Shown: positions 35,957 through 48,611, counted from the first letter of the stretch. The stretch is DNA of 64,000 nt from Myrica gale (GCA_963930655.1 OZ005616.1:12056001-12120000); one strand, 5' to 3'. Made by a program: numbers and translations. The notes: generated by a model from the sequence alone, not told the origin.

Positions 35957-36379
35957 ATAAGTTACTTAATTACTTTTAGCGCCCACATTAGTTTCGTCGC
36001 TGATAAATTTCTCGCTAATGAGGTACTTTTAGCGACAAATTCAATATTGGTCGCTAATGTCTTTTACTCCTTAGCGACGAAACCATATCGTCGCAGAAGA
36101 GTATTTTTAACGACAAATACTTTTAGCGACGAAGTCAATATTGGTCGTTAATGTCTTTTACTCTTTAGTGAGGAAACCATATTGTCGCAAAAGAGTATTT
36201 TTAGCGACGAAATTGATATTCATCACTAAAACCACTACAATAAAAAACACTTTGGGTGACATTTTTTGTCACCCAAAGTACAAATTTCGTCACCTAAGGT
36301 TTTTGGTGACAAAACCGGGTTGTCACCCGGTTTGTCACCTAAAGCCCGTCAGCGAATGTTTTAGGTGACGATTTTCGTG

Positions 36380-36870
36380 TTCAATCACTCAAAATTGTTC
36401 GGATGGTTTATAAACCTGTCCGAATGGTTTGGTGCCATACTGACGAAACTCAAAATCTTCATGCCCAGTACAGCTCATGTGAACGATTAATCCAATGCGA
36501 TGAAAATACATTTTGTCACTCAATAAACGTCCGCACCATTGTATATTGAAATCTGAACGCTGATGTGAATATGCCCGGACGTATTTGTGAAGACGTCCGC
36601 ACCCTAGTTTCATTATGACGAAATTTATTTTGTCATCTGAAAACGCGGTTCGAACCTTTACGTATACAGTTCGGAATCTTTGTACGTTGCACACGTTCGA
36701 ATGTTTTGGTGTATCGTGCGCAAGGTTTCTTATTTTAAGAACGAGTGGACGCGATAGACACCGTTCGGACTATAGAATTTAAAGCAACGTGTTCGGACAG
36801 ATAGTTATGCGTGCGCACGCTAGCAACGAAAAATATTCGTGCGAATGACATGTAACACCCGTCCGAATGG
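36380..36870. repeat. CGTTCGGAC / GTCCGAACG motif block, left part of the CACTA element
   Basis: About a dozen variants of CGTTCGGAC, GTCCGAATG and GTCCGCACC occur in both orientations between the left terminus and the TNPA-like gene. No coding function. Confidence 0.7.
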
Positions 36871-37049
36871 TTTTCTATATATTTGAATTAATTTAATTAA
36901 AATTTATGAAATAATATAAATATGAAGATATTTACTGCTCATAATATAATAAAATATCTACAAATATGCGATCATTATTAAAAGTAAATAAAATACATAA
37001 TGGATAAATATTGACAAAATAGTAAAAATATATAAATTTACCCAAATTT

Positions 37050-38530
37050 TTGTTTGGGTGTCGAACGAGATTGTATCTGTCTCATCTGCTCCATTAGCTG
37101 CTCACGCATTTGCTCCGCCATTAGTTGCATCATCCGTTCTTGTTGTTCCACTAGGTTCTTTTACTGCTCATGCATCATCTTCTGGTGCTTTTCGTTTTTT
37201 CCCGTTGCTGCTCCTCCATCATTTGCAGATGCTCTCGCATCGTCTGCACCATATCTGACCGCTTAACCAGAAGCGCTTCATATTCCAACTGTATAACCCT
37301 CATCTCCTCAATCTGTAATCTGGCCTCCTCCAATCTCCGGGACAAATCAACAGACGATGCTGATGAAGATGATCTAACAGACCGTACTGAACGGCCTAAA
37401 CCTCGCACGTAACCCGTTTTCGTCCCCAACACCTCAGTGAAGTCCACATGCCATCATAAGTATGCGTCTTTTATAAAGCAACGAATGACTAATTTCATCA
37501 GATTCTAGATTTTTCTGTATACCAAAAGAAATATAGAACATGCATATAAAAAAACCTAAGTAATTTATTTAAATAATAAATAAAATAAAAATGTAAATTT
37601 ATTACATACTAACAACACTTTAGCATGTTGGAAGGACCTCGCTCCTGATGTGTGTACAATATTCAGCTTAGCTCTATTCTCCTTGTTGATTGCACTCCTC
37701 CTCTGCATTGTACATTTACAATTGGTAACACAATTAAACTTATGGCTAAAATAAACGTTCAGATTGGAAAGAAAATGTTTTACCTGAAATTCCTTGCTCA
37801 CAAATAAATCACAAACACGAGTCCATTCTTTCTTGTTCATATCAGGATGCGGGTGCTCTAACGTCTCTTCTTTGGAATTGAACACCGAGTAATGCTGAAA
37901 CATTCTATTTTTGTGCGTCTTGTACGTCGTGTTCATCGTTGACGTCACAGTGATGCGATCCTCGGCTTGTTTGTAATCTAGTTGGAAGTCATCCTTAACA
38001 TATATAACAATTAGAAACGTAAAAAAGTTTCAACAATTAAAATTTAATAAATTATACTTACCAACACTCAGTTCATCACATACGATTTAATCTCGTCGGG
38101 GACCTCCTTCCACTTACTCTTCTCAATATGGCTCGAGAGCATTGAAGACGCCTTGTCATCACCGCCCGTACGTCCATCAGGGATATTTACTGTCAGCTTT
38201 CCTCCGGTGCGAGCCTTGAGTAAGGCAATCTCGCGCGTACTACCTCAAACGTGTCTTATTCCAGACGTCGCTACAAATGAAGAACAATAAATTTAAAATT
38301 CAATTAAGCATAGAGATTTAAAAGTCATAATATTTAATAAAGATTGACGGGGTAAGATACTTACACGCACAACTACTCTGGGTGCCTACTGGACTGGCTG
38401 TGGTAGGGGACAGTAATTCATTCCTATCCCTAAGCGAAGGACCCGACACTGCTAGTGTACTCGAACTACTATCAGCTCGAACTGATGAATCGCACCGAAA
38501 ACATTTCCCTCACGCTGCCATGACGTCGTC
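37050..38530 (-). pseudogene. TNPA/Ptta-En/Spm-type accessory transposase gene, multi-exon
   Basis: Minus-strand pieces in order: a possible first exon (38530-38350, SSSSTLAVSGPSLRDRN); RTGGKLTVNIPDGRTGGDDK then WKEVPDEIKSYVM (38220-38060); EETLEHPHPDMNKKEWTRVC then DLFVSKEFQ (37900-37790); RRSAINKENRAKLNIVHTSG (37700-37640); and a coiled-coil tail, DLSRRLEEARLQIEEMRVIQ (37360-37280). These match the plant transposase of the Ptta/En/Spm kind, which binds subterminal repeats to bring element ends together. Exons are inferred. A stop lies after YVMN near 38065. Confidence 0.75.
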
Positions 38531-38650
38531 CTGTGACCAAATAAATCAATATTACAGAAAAAAACACAATGAATTATGTTACTCAAAATGAATAAAAAAT
38601 AAAAATGCAAAAATATTATCGCAAATTTAATTGAAACGATAAATTTACTT

Positions 38651-41600
38651 TAGTCCTCGGAGTAATATTCTTCAGAATCACTACAATCTTCACCAAACGA
38701 TTCCAAGGAATAATCGCTTCCTTCTACTTCACGGTGTTGTGGACCACTCTCATCGGTTACCGACAGAGAAGCCTCGACGTCATTTCTAGTCAACTAGATC
38801 ATGTCAAATGAGTTAAAGTCCACAAAAAGCTTAATAGACTCATTCTCCTGGTATGCTTCACAGTTCGACGGTCCTTCTCTATCTTCACTAGCTTCCTCTT
38901 CAATAGGCGGAATATCATACGTGTTTCTAGGGATAATGTTTTGAACAATCTTCCAGTGGCTGCCCAACTTCATATCATCGATATAAAACACTTGATTCCA
39001 CTGAAAAGCTAGCACAAACGGGTCATCTTTGTGCCACTTTCTGGATGTGTTAATACTAACAAACCAACCACTTTTATCAAGACCTAAATTTTGAGTACTA
39101 AAGTCAAACCAGTCACATTTTAGTAAATAAACTAAATTCCCCCGCAAATAACATAACGCGTAAATATCCACGACCTGGCTGTAAAAATCAACATCTTCCC
39201 CATCATGGTCCCCCGGAACAACCACACCACTATTATGAGTGTTACGAAACTGTTCACGAAAGACCGTGTGAAACCTAACTCTATTCACTACACAGCCAGA
39301 GTAACAAAGTGTCTAAAATAATAAACACATGTTAAGTATTAATCTAAAAAAAATGACTGATTAAAATTAAACATATAATAGGGATAAAATTAAATAAATA
39401 CCCGAGTTTTAAACCATAACAAAAATTCTTCTTCATGCCTCCTATCAACATTTATTGGTGATTTCCTCCTCATCTCTTCCAAGTGCTCGCTATAAAAAAA
39501 TAAGATATTTTATAGTAAATTAAAATATAATGAACTTATAATGCCCATTAAGTGAGCAAATATTCACATTAGTGCTTACTCGATATGTTGGCGGATTTCT
39601 GAACAGTTGTTGAGTACGTACCACTGCGCTTTTGTAAATTCATTTCTATTCAAATCTTGACCCCTACCAACTCCCAGCGGTCAAACACTTTGAGTAAACA
39701 CAGAAAAATGACAACTTTGATCATCCATGTCGGCATAATTCTAATATTTTCTATTAAATCTCGTCTCAACCGTACCAAGATACATTGAGCAAAAAGTTAA
39801 GCATTCATCTTACACATAATTCTCTGCTATTGAGCCCTCACACCGTGCCCTGTTCTTAACGAAATGTTTCATCTTCCCCATATACCTCTCCATTGGATAC
39901 ATCCACCGAAATTGAACTGGACCACCAAGTTTCACCTCCCGAGGTAAATGAACAACTAAATGAACCATAATAGTAACAAACGATTGAGGGAATATGTGTT
40001 CCAACTTGCAAAGAATCATTCCATTGTCATTCTCTAATTAGCTCACAACGTCTAAACGTATTGTTCTGAAACACAAGTCTTTGAAGAATAAGCTCAAATC
40101 AGTCAACGCCGTATATACTTTGTTTCCTAACAACCCGTGTATCATTGCCGGTAACAGTCGCTGCAACAAGACGTGTGAGTCATGACTCTTCATACCCATT
40201 ATCTTCCCTTTATTTATATTTACGCACCGAGATATGTTAGAGGCATTTTCATCCGGAAACTTGACACCCTTCAGCCATTCACAACACTTCTTATGTTCAG
40301 CCTTCGTTAAAGTAAATAATGCTCGAGGCATCACCTCCTGCTGACCCCGAACTTGCAAATGCAAGTCCTTTTTAATGCCTATTAATGCCAAGTCCCGCGG
40401 AGCACTAGAATTTGTTGTGCTTTGTCCAAATTTCCCAACACATTGTCACATATATTCTTTTCGATGTGCATGACGTCCAAATTATGTCCAAGTTTCAACT
40501 CTGACCAGTACGGAAACTCAAAGAATATGCTGCGCTTCGTCCAACTTAACTCAATGTCAGCCCGTTTTCTCTTCTTCTGAGTCTTCCCAAAAGAACATAA
40601 CGGTACCGATTCAAGTTGTTGAAGTATCTCCTCTCCAATGACTTCTTCAGGAGCTACTCTATACTCTTTTTTTCTGTCAAATATGTCGACATCATGCCTC
40701 CACCCATGCGTAGCGGACAAATACCGGCGATGTCCCAAAAAACAATGTTTACCCCCATGTTTCAACCAAAATGACGTTGTGTTCGCATTGCAATTAGGGC
40801 ATACTAATCGTCCTTTCGTACTCCAACCCGAGAGATTACCATAAACCGGGAAGTCATATATTGTCCAAAGCAAAGCAGCATGTAACTTGAATGAACTTGA
40901 TACGGCCGTGTCGTACGTCTGCACTTTATTTTCCCACAAGTCCTTCAACTCATCTAACAATGGCTACAAGTAGACGTCGATATCATTCCGGGACTTTTTG
41001 GACCCGGAATAAGTAACGACAGCATGAAACTTGAATCCTTCATACATTTCCATGGCGGCAAATTGTATGAAATTAGTACAACTGGTCATATACTATATGA
41101 TAAGCTCATGTTGCCAAAAGGATTGAACCCATCAGATGTTAAACCCAACCGGACGTTCCGAGATTCCCGACCAAACCATTCATACTTCTTATCGATGTCC
41201 TTCCATACCTCAGAGTCTACAGGATGCCTCATCACCTCATCTTCAACCAAACGCTTCTCTTGGTGCCACCGCATAGTTGCTGTCTCCCTTGATAAAAACA
41301 ATCTCTGCAACCTCGGTTTCAAGGGAAAATGTCGCAACACTTTTTGAGGAACCTTTGATTTGTTATTTTAACTGTACTTCCACCTCGATTCCCCACAACT
41401 GGACACTCATGTAATTCACTGTGCTCCTTCCAAAACAGTACACAGTCATTTAAGCACGCATGTATGTTATCGTAGCTAAATCCTAAATTCTTTCTTAACT
41501 TTTTCGCCTCATAATAAGATTTAGGAAGTGTCTCCCCCTCCGGTAAAGCATCTTTTATCAAGCTAAACACATCTTCAAACGCTTTTACACTCAAATTATT

Positions 41601-42047
41601 CTCTGACTTCACATGAAGTAACCTAACAACGAAAGACAACTTGGAGTACTTCTTACACCCGGGATACAACTCTCGCTCAGCATCTGCCCATAACTTGGTA
41701 TACGCAAAAAATCCGTCTCCAGACCCAGGCTGGACTATTTCAGGATTCGGTATATTCTCATCAACCCCTGCCCCCGCCTCAAAATCTTCTACCATGTCTC
41801 TCATATCATCATTTATGTTTCCCTCAGAGTCATCGCTTCCTGGTTCAGGTTCTAAATTCACCACCCGGTTAGGAACTTCTGAAATTGACTCTCTGTGAAA
41901 TACCCAATGAGTGTAACTCTGGTCAAACCTAATTATGAATAAATGATCTTCCATCCCGTCCACAAGTTGGAACAACACATTCTTACATCTCTTACATGGA
42001 CATTTTATCAGACCCCGACTATCTATATAACTACGGGCAACACTCAT
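38651..42047 (-). pseudogene. TNP2-type CACTA transposase with DUF4218 and DUF4216
   Basis: The start codon at 42047 opens the transposase-associated domain with SYIDSRGLIKCPCKRCKN. The TNP2 domain spans about 41340-40390: WKDIDKKYEWFGRESRNVRL, WTIYDFPVYGNLSGWSTKG, RLVCPNCNANTTSFWLKHGG, HNLDVMHIEKNICDNVLG. DUF4218 follows (40390-39810; LPAMIHGLLGNKVYTAL, RWMYPMERYMGKMKHFVKN), then DUF4216 (39288-38794; VVDIYALCYLRGNLVYLLKC, YIDDMKLG). An acidic tail ends at 38651 after an in-frame stop near 38792. Frame changes near 41330, 41090 and 40390 (the last may be a splice) break it. TNP2 is the catalytic protein of CACTA transposition. Confidence 0.88.
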
Positions 42048-42589
42048 AAAATCACGAACACCATCACTATACTTCGCACTTTTGAGTCTATCAGCCTCAT
42101 AAATCGAACTCTTATCTATATTGTTCCTTCAAAGACGAAAATACAAACAATAATGCAAACAATGATGACATTCATACTCAACTCTAATTTCTTTAGGTGA
42201 TAGGTCCTATCACATTCAAGTTTACAATATCACGTACTGCACGTAAATGACTCGACCATTGTGATCGATGCTTTAGAAATTTCGACAGCATTTCCCCGCA
42301 GTCCCCAGATACACGCCTACAACATTGAGCCTAAACACCCACCATTTAAGACAAGTGTGTAAGCTCAATGCTGAAAGTGTATCCGAAAGACAAAAGGAGA
42401 TTTGCATCGAAATTTCTAAACACATTTGTCATAATAGCAGATACAATTACGCACATTACGCATATTGTAAACTCAAACTGTCCATAACGTGGACAGTTCA
42501 AGAATTACATCCAGTTCGTTATCCGAACTTCGTGTAATTCTTAAACGGGGTCTAAGGCTACTAAATTAATGCATGACATTACAACAAAT

Positions 42590-43520
42590 AGCGTTCGTAC
42601 GTTACATAATGGTCTGAACCATACACAAAGACGTTCGGACGCCTTTTTCAAAGCGTCCGAACCAACAAAAAGAGTCCGGGACGGTAAATCAACCGTCCGG
42701 ACTGCGATTGTTGAACAAGACAATTCTTCGACTCACACATGCAATTTTCAGCTCAAAAACCTTGTCAAAATCAACCCAAATCACAAACACTTCAAAATAA
42801 ACACATCACAACCAACCCCAAACTCCATTACTATCATTTTAGAATCTAAAATTTCGAAAAGCACATGCTTTCATATATTAAAATACAAGTTTTTCATCCT
42901 AAAACAATTCAATTTAAAAACCACTAACTTCAAATGCAATCAAACTTCAAATTCTCAAATATATGCTCTTTTCACACCCTCTTCAATGAGATTGAACGGC
43001 CAAAATCACATCTCCGCTTCTCCCCGTGCTTAAATATCTCCTTTGCTTTTTTTCTCCGTTTTTCCTCCACTGTCTGCGAATCTGTAACTTTCATACTTTT
43101 GAATACCGGTCGGACTGATAAAAGGTTGTTCGGACGCATACGTGCATTACTTTTCTAGGGAATTCATGCCGCCAAAATTTTCATATACGTCCGAACTACT
43201 ATTTAACCGTCTGCACTCCCTCTTACAGTTCAACACACCGTTTTAATAATTCTCAAATGACAGCGTATGCTCAATAACATATACGTTCGGACAGTCACAT
43301 ACCGTCCGAACACTACCTTACATTACCCGAGACTGTTTAACAAATACCCACACCATAGCGTCTGATAATAAACAATATCGTCCGAACGGTCGTTTGAATT
43401 TCAGCAGTCCCAACCGTCTAAACATGTGTTCGGACAGTTTTTTTTATATAATACGACACCGTTCGATTTTACATTAAATAGACCGGACGGATAAATTCAG
43501 GTCCGAACGTTTTTGCACAA
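42590..43520. repeat. CGTCCGAAC motif block between CACTA genes
   Basis: Variants such as GTTCGGACGC, CGTCCGAACC, CCGTCCGGACTG and GTTCGGACAG recur throughout this non-coding stretch upstream of the TNP2 gene. Stretches at 42720-42980 are plain AT-rich sequence. Confidence 0.65.
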
Positions 43521-43827
43521 TATGTATTTATTTTTTTCATTTTTTAATTAAATTTATTAGCAAATTTTAAATAACCAAAGTTAGTTAATAATGTAAATAA
43601 TAAATATTTTTTTGAATGAGTGTACCAAAATTATAAACGTAATATTAATTAACATATTATATTAAGTTCTAATAAATACAAATAACATAACTGAAATGAC
43701 ATAAAACATAATATGTACAAAAACATCAAATAAAATCTATACATGTCCACAAAACATAATATAAAATTAAATGTCCTCAAAACATAATAAAAAAAATAAA
43801 CTTGATAATAAAAGTAAATAAGGAAAA

Positions 43828-45090
43828 CTACGCATCATCATCATTCGTGAGTTTTAGGACGTGACGAAGGTGCTCCTTTATCAGCACGACCCGCTCAGTC
43901 AGGGGAAAGAGCTCTGCACCGGTTGCCACACCCCTCAAACACTCATTCTTCCACCCAGCGTCCATGTCGGCGACCTTCTGCTCCAAAATCGTCAGACGAT
44001 GACTGATATCACTGACCATGCAATGGGTGGGTTGCAAGACCGTCTACATCCAAATCGGTCGCTGTGGCCCAAGTCCCTGGGTCGAGCTCTGTCCAGGATC
44101 CTCCCTCTCCATTGCCTCTGCTGGCTGCTCCTGTCATCTTCCTCTAGCAGCCCGAGCGGCTTGCAGTGCTCGGCGTGTCTGAGCCATCGATTTGGAGAGC
44201 GTGGTCTTGTTGATCACCCCCAGTGGATGCGCCTCCTTCGGCTCGTCACTACCTTCGGGTACAAGCATGGCGTGCAGGAACTGGGTTAGAAGAATCTCGT
44301 GCGGCAAGGCTTCTGCACGAATGGACTGGTAGATGTATGATGTTATATCAACAGATAGCCCCCGTACAACTACCAGGTACAGGAACTCGGCCCGGCTATA
44401 AGACAGCTATGTGGTGTGCTTCTTTGGGTCGATGGAGGAGTATAGGATCAGATGCATGATCCGCCAAAAAGGAAGCAGCTGCCCGTGTACCATATAGGCT
44501 CCATCCAAGATAGTTGTATCATCCCCCAGCATGGTCCGGAATACCTCGGCCTTAGTAGGCCGGCCATCCTCACTCATTGGCAGGTTTGGGAACGCTGCCA
44601 AATCTTTCTCATACCCCAAGAAATTCGCCAGCTCGTCCGGCGAGAATATTATCAGAACGTTATGGACAGTGACCTCCATACTAGCCTCCTCGAGGTCTCT
44701 CGCCCGTAATATAGAGCAATAAAACACCCGGACCATATTCTTTGACGCATAGCCGGTCCTGTGGATCAATGGAAGCTAACCTAACCCCTCCACCACTTCC
44801 GGAAGCGTCCGACCCTCAAATGTGAGGTCGTTAAAGTTGGCCAATTTGATGTCCCGCTCGACAACAATTGAGCAAAACATAATGATCGTTGTATGCTGCT
44901 CCACTGTCAAAGCTCGAGTGGAAGATTGCTCCTCATCAGCCAGGCCGCTGGTACTTGGACGCTTACTCAATTTTTTACTGAATTTGCACAAAATCGCCTT
45001 CGCACGGTTAGTACAACGTCCGAACGAAAACAACACCGTCCGAACATAAATATATCCATCCAGACGTGGACTATAAGCGTCCAAACATGA
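43828..45090 (-). pseudogene. Putative plant transposon protein (Transposase_32-like)
   Basis: Minus-strand pieces read KRPSTSGLADEEQSSTRALT, ERDIKLANFNDLTF and TLPEVVEGLG (45090-44776). Next come MVRVFYCSILRARDLEEASM, FSPDELANFLGY and LDGAYMVHGQLLPFWRIMHL (44769-44407), then SYSRAEFLYLVVVRGLSVD (about 44400-44340). A coiled-coil end, ISHRLTILEQKVADMD, lies at 43980-43930. This resembles the putative plant transposon protein family of unknown role found in plant CACTA elements. A frame change near 44770 and stops near 44405 break it. Family naming is from memory of its pattern. Confidence 0.6.
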
Positions 45091-47830
45091 TCAAAACGTC
45101 AACGTATCGGTTTTGGATACCCGTCCCAACCCTAAGACGATAAAAAAAACTATTTAAATTTAACATTAAAGCGTCCAGACTGTGTTCAAACACGTGTTTG
45201 GACGCCTAAATAATGAGTCCGAACGTTGTGTGAATGATGACCGAGTTAACTCAGCCATGACAGCATCCCTCCACCTCCCACTCGCCCAAAAATTCCACCA
45301 AAACACAAACTCATAAACTTAAAACAAATCTAACACTTAACACAATCAATTTCTACGTAAAAATCAATAAAAAAACACAATCTATTATACAAAAAATAGA
45401 ATTGAAATTCTATACATAAAACTATATAAAAAAAGAAGTTTTCACCATTAAAATCTTGTTAAAAATAAGCAAAACATATTTGGATGTGATTAGATACACG
45501 AGAGAGTGATATTACGTCGAGATTTGTGAAGAAAAAACTTGAGTTTTGAGAGCTTTTTTGAGGGTAAACGTTCGGTGTTCATGAAAATGACGAACTGTTC
45601 GTCTTTTCAAAATATGTCGATCACGTCCGGACCTAATGCTTGCCGTTTGGACTTTCTTCTGCACACGTGGCCCAATCATCGTACTCTGTATTAAATGCCA
45701 AACTTTAAACCGTTTAAAACCGTTCGGCATAATTAAAACGTCTGGACGTTGTATTAAAGCGTTCGCACGTCTATTCCGGACGTTGCAATGAATTGACGCG
45801 ACTTGGAAGCGCACGTTTGGCTGAATAAATGGCGAAGCCCGTCCGGACTTCTGTTAAACGTGCGGATGGGTACAGCCGTTTTCAACTTTCGTAGAACGAA
45901 AACACATGTACGCCATGCGACGGTCAAACACGTTCCAGCGGGTACCTCATTTAATTTCAGTAGAGATGCAGGAGTCCGGACGCGCATGTAGATATTGCTT
46001 ATAAAAAAACGGCGAAGCACGTCCGGACTTCTTTTAAACTTTCGTATAACGAAAACACGTATACGCCATGCGACGGTTAAGTGATCGTCTGGACTGTCTC
46101 AAACACCGTTCCAACGGGTACCTCACTTACTTTCGGTTGCGATGCAGGAGTCTGGACGCGCATGTAGAGAGTCCGAACGGATAGGCGATTTATTTCACAG
46201 ATTAAATTAACACAATTTACTTTATTAAGCTAGCAACCTAATTTATTTAAATGATTTAATTTAAGTAAATAATTTAATTTATTTCATTCAACTCAATATA
46301 ATTTGGCACAAATATTTAACTTAATTTCTTTATTTAAAATACATAAAAAAATTATCCGTTTAAATTCTAATAAATTTAATTTACTGAAAAAACATAATTA
46401 ATATAAAATATAAAAAATAATCCAAATATCGAATGAAAAACACAATCGTAATGTCTATTACAAGCTGCAAACGGTCCTTAAAACGATAAATAAATACTTA
46501 AGTTTAAAGCAGAAACAGAAGACTAGTTCAATTCACGAGCTGCGACTGGCTCGTCCAAATCTTGTCCGAGGGCATCACGAACATGCGCCAAATGCTCATC
46601 CATATTATGCACCCGTCTGACGAGTGTCTGCAGCTGTACCAAAACGGTACAGACAGATTGGGACAATTAAGACAATTGTTCTCTCATCCTTATTAGTTCC
46701 CTCCGCATAATATTCAGCTCTTCCGTTATAGCCCTATCTGTCAAAGCAAGTTTCGTCTCCAGACCGGTCAAGCGGCAATGGAGCCCCATGCACAATGAAT
46801 GCGCCGGGTGCATGATCGCCCGAATAATCTCGTTTAACTCCGCTATATATGCGTCTACCCAGGCTGGTCGCTTTGTCTATCCCTCGACATTGGTGATACT
46901 TCTTCCAGAGTTTATAACCAGTCCTGACGGTTACAACCAGTTCGAACAACGTGAAACGACGTCTGAACGTGGTTCGACGAACACTAGCCAAACAGCCTAA
47001 TTTCATAAAATAAAACAACATAACAAACTAAACAATCGACGTTATTTAATCAAAATACATAAAATAAAACTACATAACAAACGTTTTACCTGAAATTCTT
47101 TGAGAGATCTCGAATGGAGAGTGAAAACGTGCGAGAGAAAATTTCGAGAAAACGAGTGAGTTTGAGATTTTGACAAAGTCTGTCGGTTTAATGTGGCCAG
47201 TAACCGTCCGAACGTGTTATATTAGCGTCCGGACGGGGTTCAACGGTTATACTGACATGTGGCCCTATCAAATTTAACGTCATTAAATATGCCTGATTCG
47301 AAATGGTTCTAGAACTTATACGGTCCGCACACTATTTATTTGTCTGGACTGTATCGATGTCACGTGTCTGAAGTTTTGCAACGTGGAAGCACACGATTCG
47401 CGGAAGAAGCATTTATAATTGTGCGGACCTCTTTTTTACCGTCCGGACTTGGGTTTTTTTTTTCCGTTGGAACGTGGTTTATAAAGTCCGAACTGAATTG
47501 AGTATTCATGACGATTTTTAATTTGTCACTCTAGCCTGACGGTTACTATTCGTTAGGTAATGTCCTTTCGGACTGTGTATAAACGGAGTCCGGACGATAT
47601 TTTAAAAATTATGACGATTCTAATTGTCACTCAGTTACGACGATGTGGAATTTGTCACCCTGCAGCAAGTCCGAACGAGTATCTTAAGAGTCCGGACGTT
47701 ATCTTTTTTTTTGTGACAAGTTTTTTAATTCACTCATTCACGACACGTGTATGTCGTCACACCAACAATACGTCCGAACGGGATTGTGACAGATCTGGAC
47801 GGTTTTGGAGTTTCTGAATGGTTTTGGATG
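45000..47830. repeat. CGTCCGGACG motif block, right part of the CACTA element
   Basis: Dozens of copies of CGTCCGAACG, CGTCCGGAC, GTCCGGACTT and their inverses lie here, denser than elsewhere. A near-duplicate of about 130 bp occurs at 45825-45985 and 46005-46165 (GGCGAAGCACGTCCGGACTT...GATGCAGGAGTC). The right terminus adds a 49 bp duplicated GGTGACGAAATTAATATTTT unit near 47830-47910. Confidence 0.7.
46520..46870 (-). pseudogene. Coiled-coil remnant in the CACTA element
   Basis: A minus-strand frame reads VDAYIAELNEIIRAIMHPAH, then SLCMGLHCRLTGLETKLALT and NIMRRELIRMRE. The pattern of hydrophobic and charged residues, and the H-x-L-x-x-L-E core, recall the coiled-coil end at 43930-43980. 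It may be the end of a second copy of that gene whose body is gone. Confidence 0.4.
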
Positions 47831-48191
47831 ACGAAATTAATATTTTGTCATGAAAAATTCACTTTAGGTGACGAAATTAATATTTTGTCATGAAAAATTC
47901 ACTTTAGGTGACAAAATTTGGTTTGACACCCATAATTTTGTCACCTAAAGCATAAATTCTTGTAGTGAACTCATATGTTTTAACTCTTTAGCGACGAATC
48001 AACAGTTTCTTTGCTAAATAGTACTTTTAGCTACGAGATTGGTTTCGTCGCTGATAAATTCGTTACTAAAGAGTTAATTTTAACGACGAATATTAATATT
48101 CGTCGCTAAAAATACATGTTTTAACTTATAATTTCGCTAAAAAGATATTATCGGCGACGAAATTGGTTTCGCCACTAAAATTGTTGTAGTG

Positions 48192-48611
48192 GGTAGAGAA
48201 GTTTTGAATTGTATGTCAAAAACACACGAAATCTTACAAACGTTAATTTTTGTCTATGAAAAGGAGTGGGCTATGGACTCTGGGTAGGTGACTGTGCCTA
48301 GGAAGTTTGCCTGACCGTTCTCTCCCGTCAGAGGAGGTGCAACTCTCCCTTCCTTGCCATGGAAGCTAGCTAGCTGGGTTGGGTGAGACTCCCCCATTAT
48401 TTCCTCTTTTTTTGTCTTTATACTTTTAATTTTGGTTGCTTATTGCTTTTGACTTTTTTAATATTTTCCAAGTCTAATATTTTTGCAAGTTCTAATATTT
48501 TAGTGTTGTTTTGTTTCTTTAGTTTTCTCCGTTTTTAAGCTTTTTTTTAGCAATTTTATTGTATTATTATTTTTGGTTTGTTTATGCCTATACAAATATT
48601 TTTGATACTCA
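48192..48611. other. Non-coding stretch with an unclassified GC-richer patch
   Basis: A GC-richer patch at 48251-48400 (GACTCTGGGTAGGTGACTGT, GAAGCTAGCTAGCTGGG) looks like retroelement debris, but no domain or end can be named. The rest is T-rich. Confidence 0.35.

Larger units (their letters stand above)
36233..47967 (-). mobile_element. CACTA (En/Spm) transposon, 11.7 kb, with degenerate genes
   Basis: The tips CACTACAATAAAAAACACTT and (inverse) CACTACAAGAATTTATGCTT continue as TTGGGTGAC and TTAGGTGAC. A 3 bp AAC duplication flanks the element (36230-36232 and 47968-47970), as CACTA transposases make. Minus-strand genes in order: a putative plant transposon protein, a TNP2-type transposase with accessory domains, and a TNPA/Ptta-like DNA-binding protein. 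All have stops or frameshifts. Subterminal GGTGAC words and long tracts of CGTCCGAACG motifs fill the non-coding parts. Confidence 0.9.
35957..48191. mobile_element. Small CACTA element, about 0.5 kb, split by an 11.7 kb CACTA insertion
   Basis: Flanks of the inner element (35957-36232 and 47968-48191) share TTTAGCGACGAAA words in both orientations. The right end is the inverse of CACTACAACAATTTTAGTGGC; the left end near 35957 is degraded (ACTTAATTACTTTTAGCG). The left half holds a tandem duplication of about 96 bp (36022 and 36118). It is non-coding, and related to the terminus at 16970. Confidence 0.6.

Noticed and set aside
42569..43033. Plus-strand frame of 154 residues inside the CACTA element
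   Set aside because: Opposite to all recognised genes of the element, AT-rich Asn/Lys/Ser composition and no domain.
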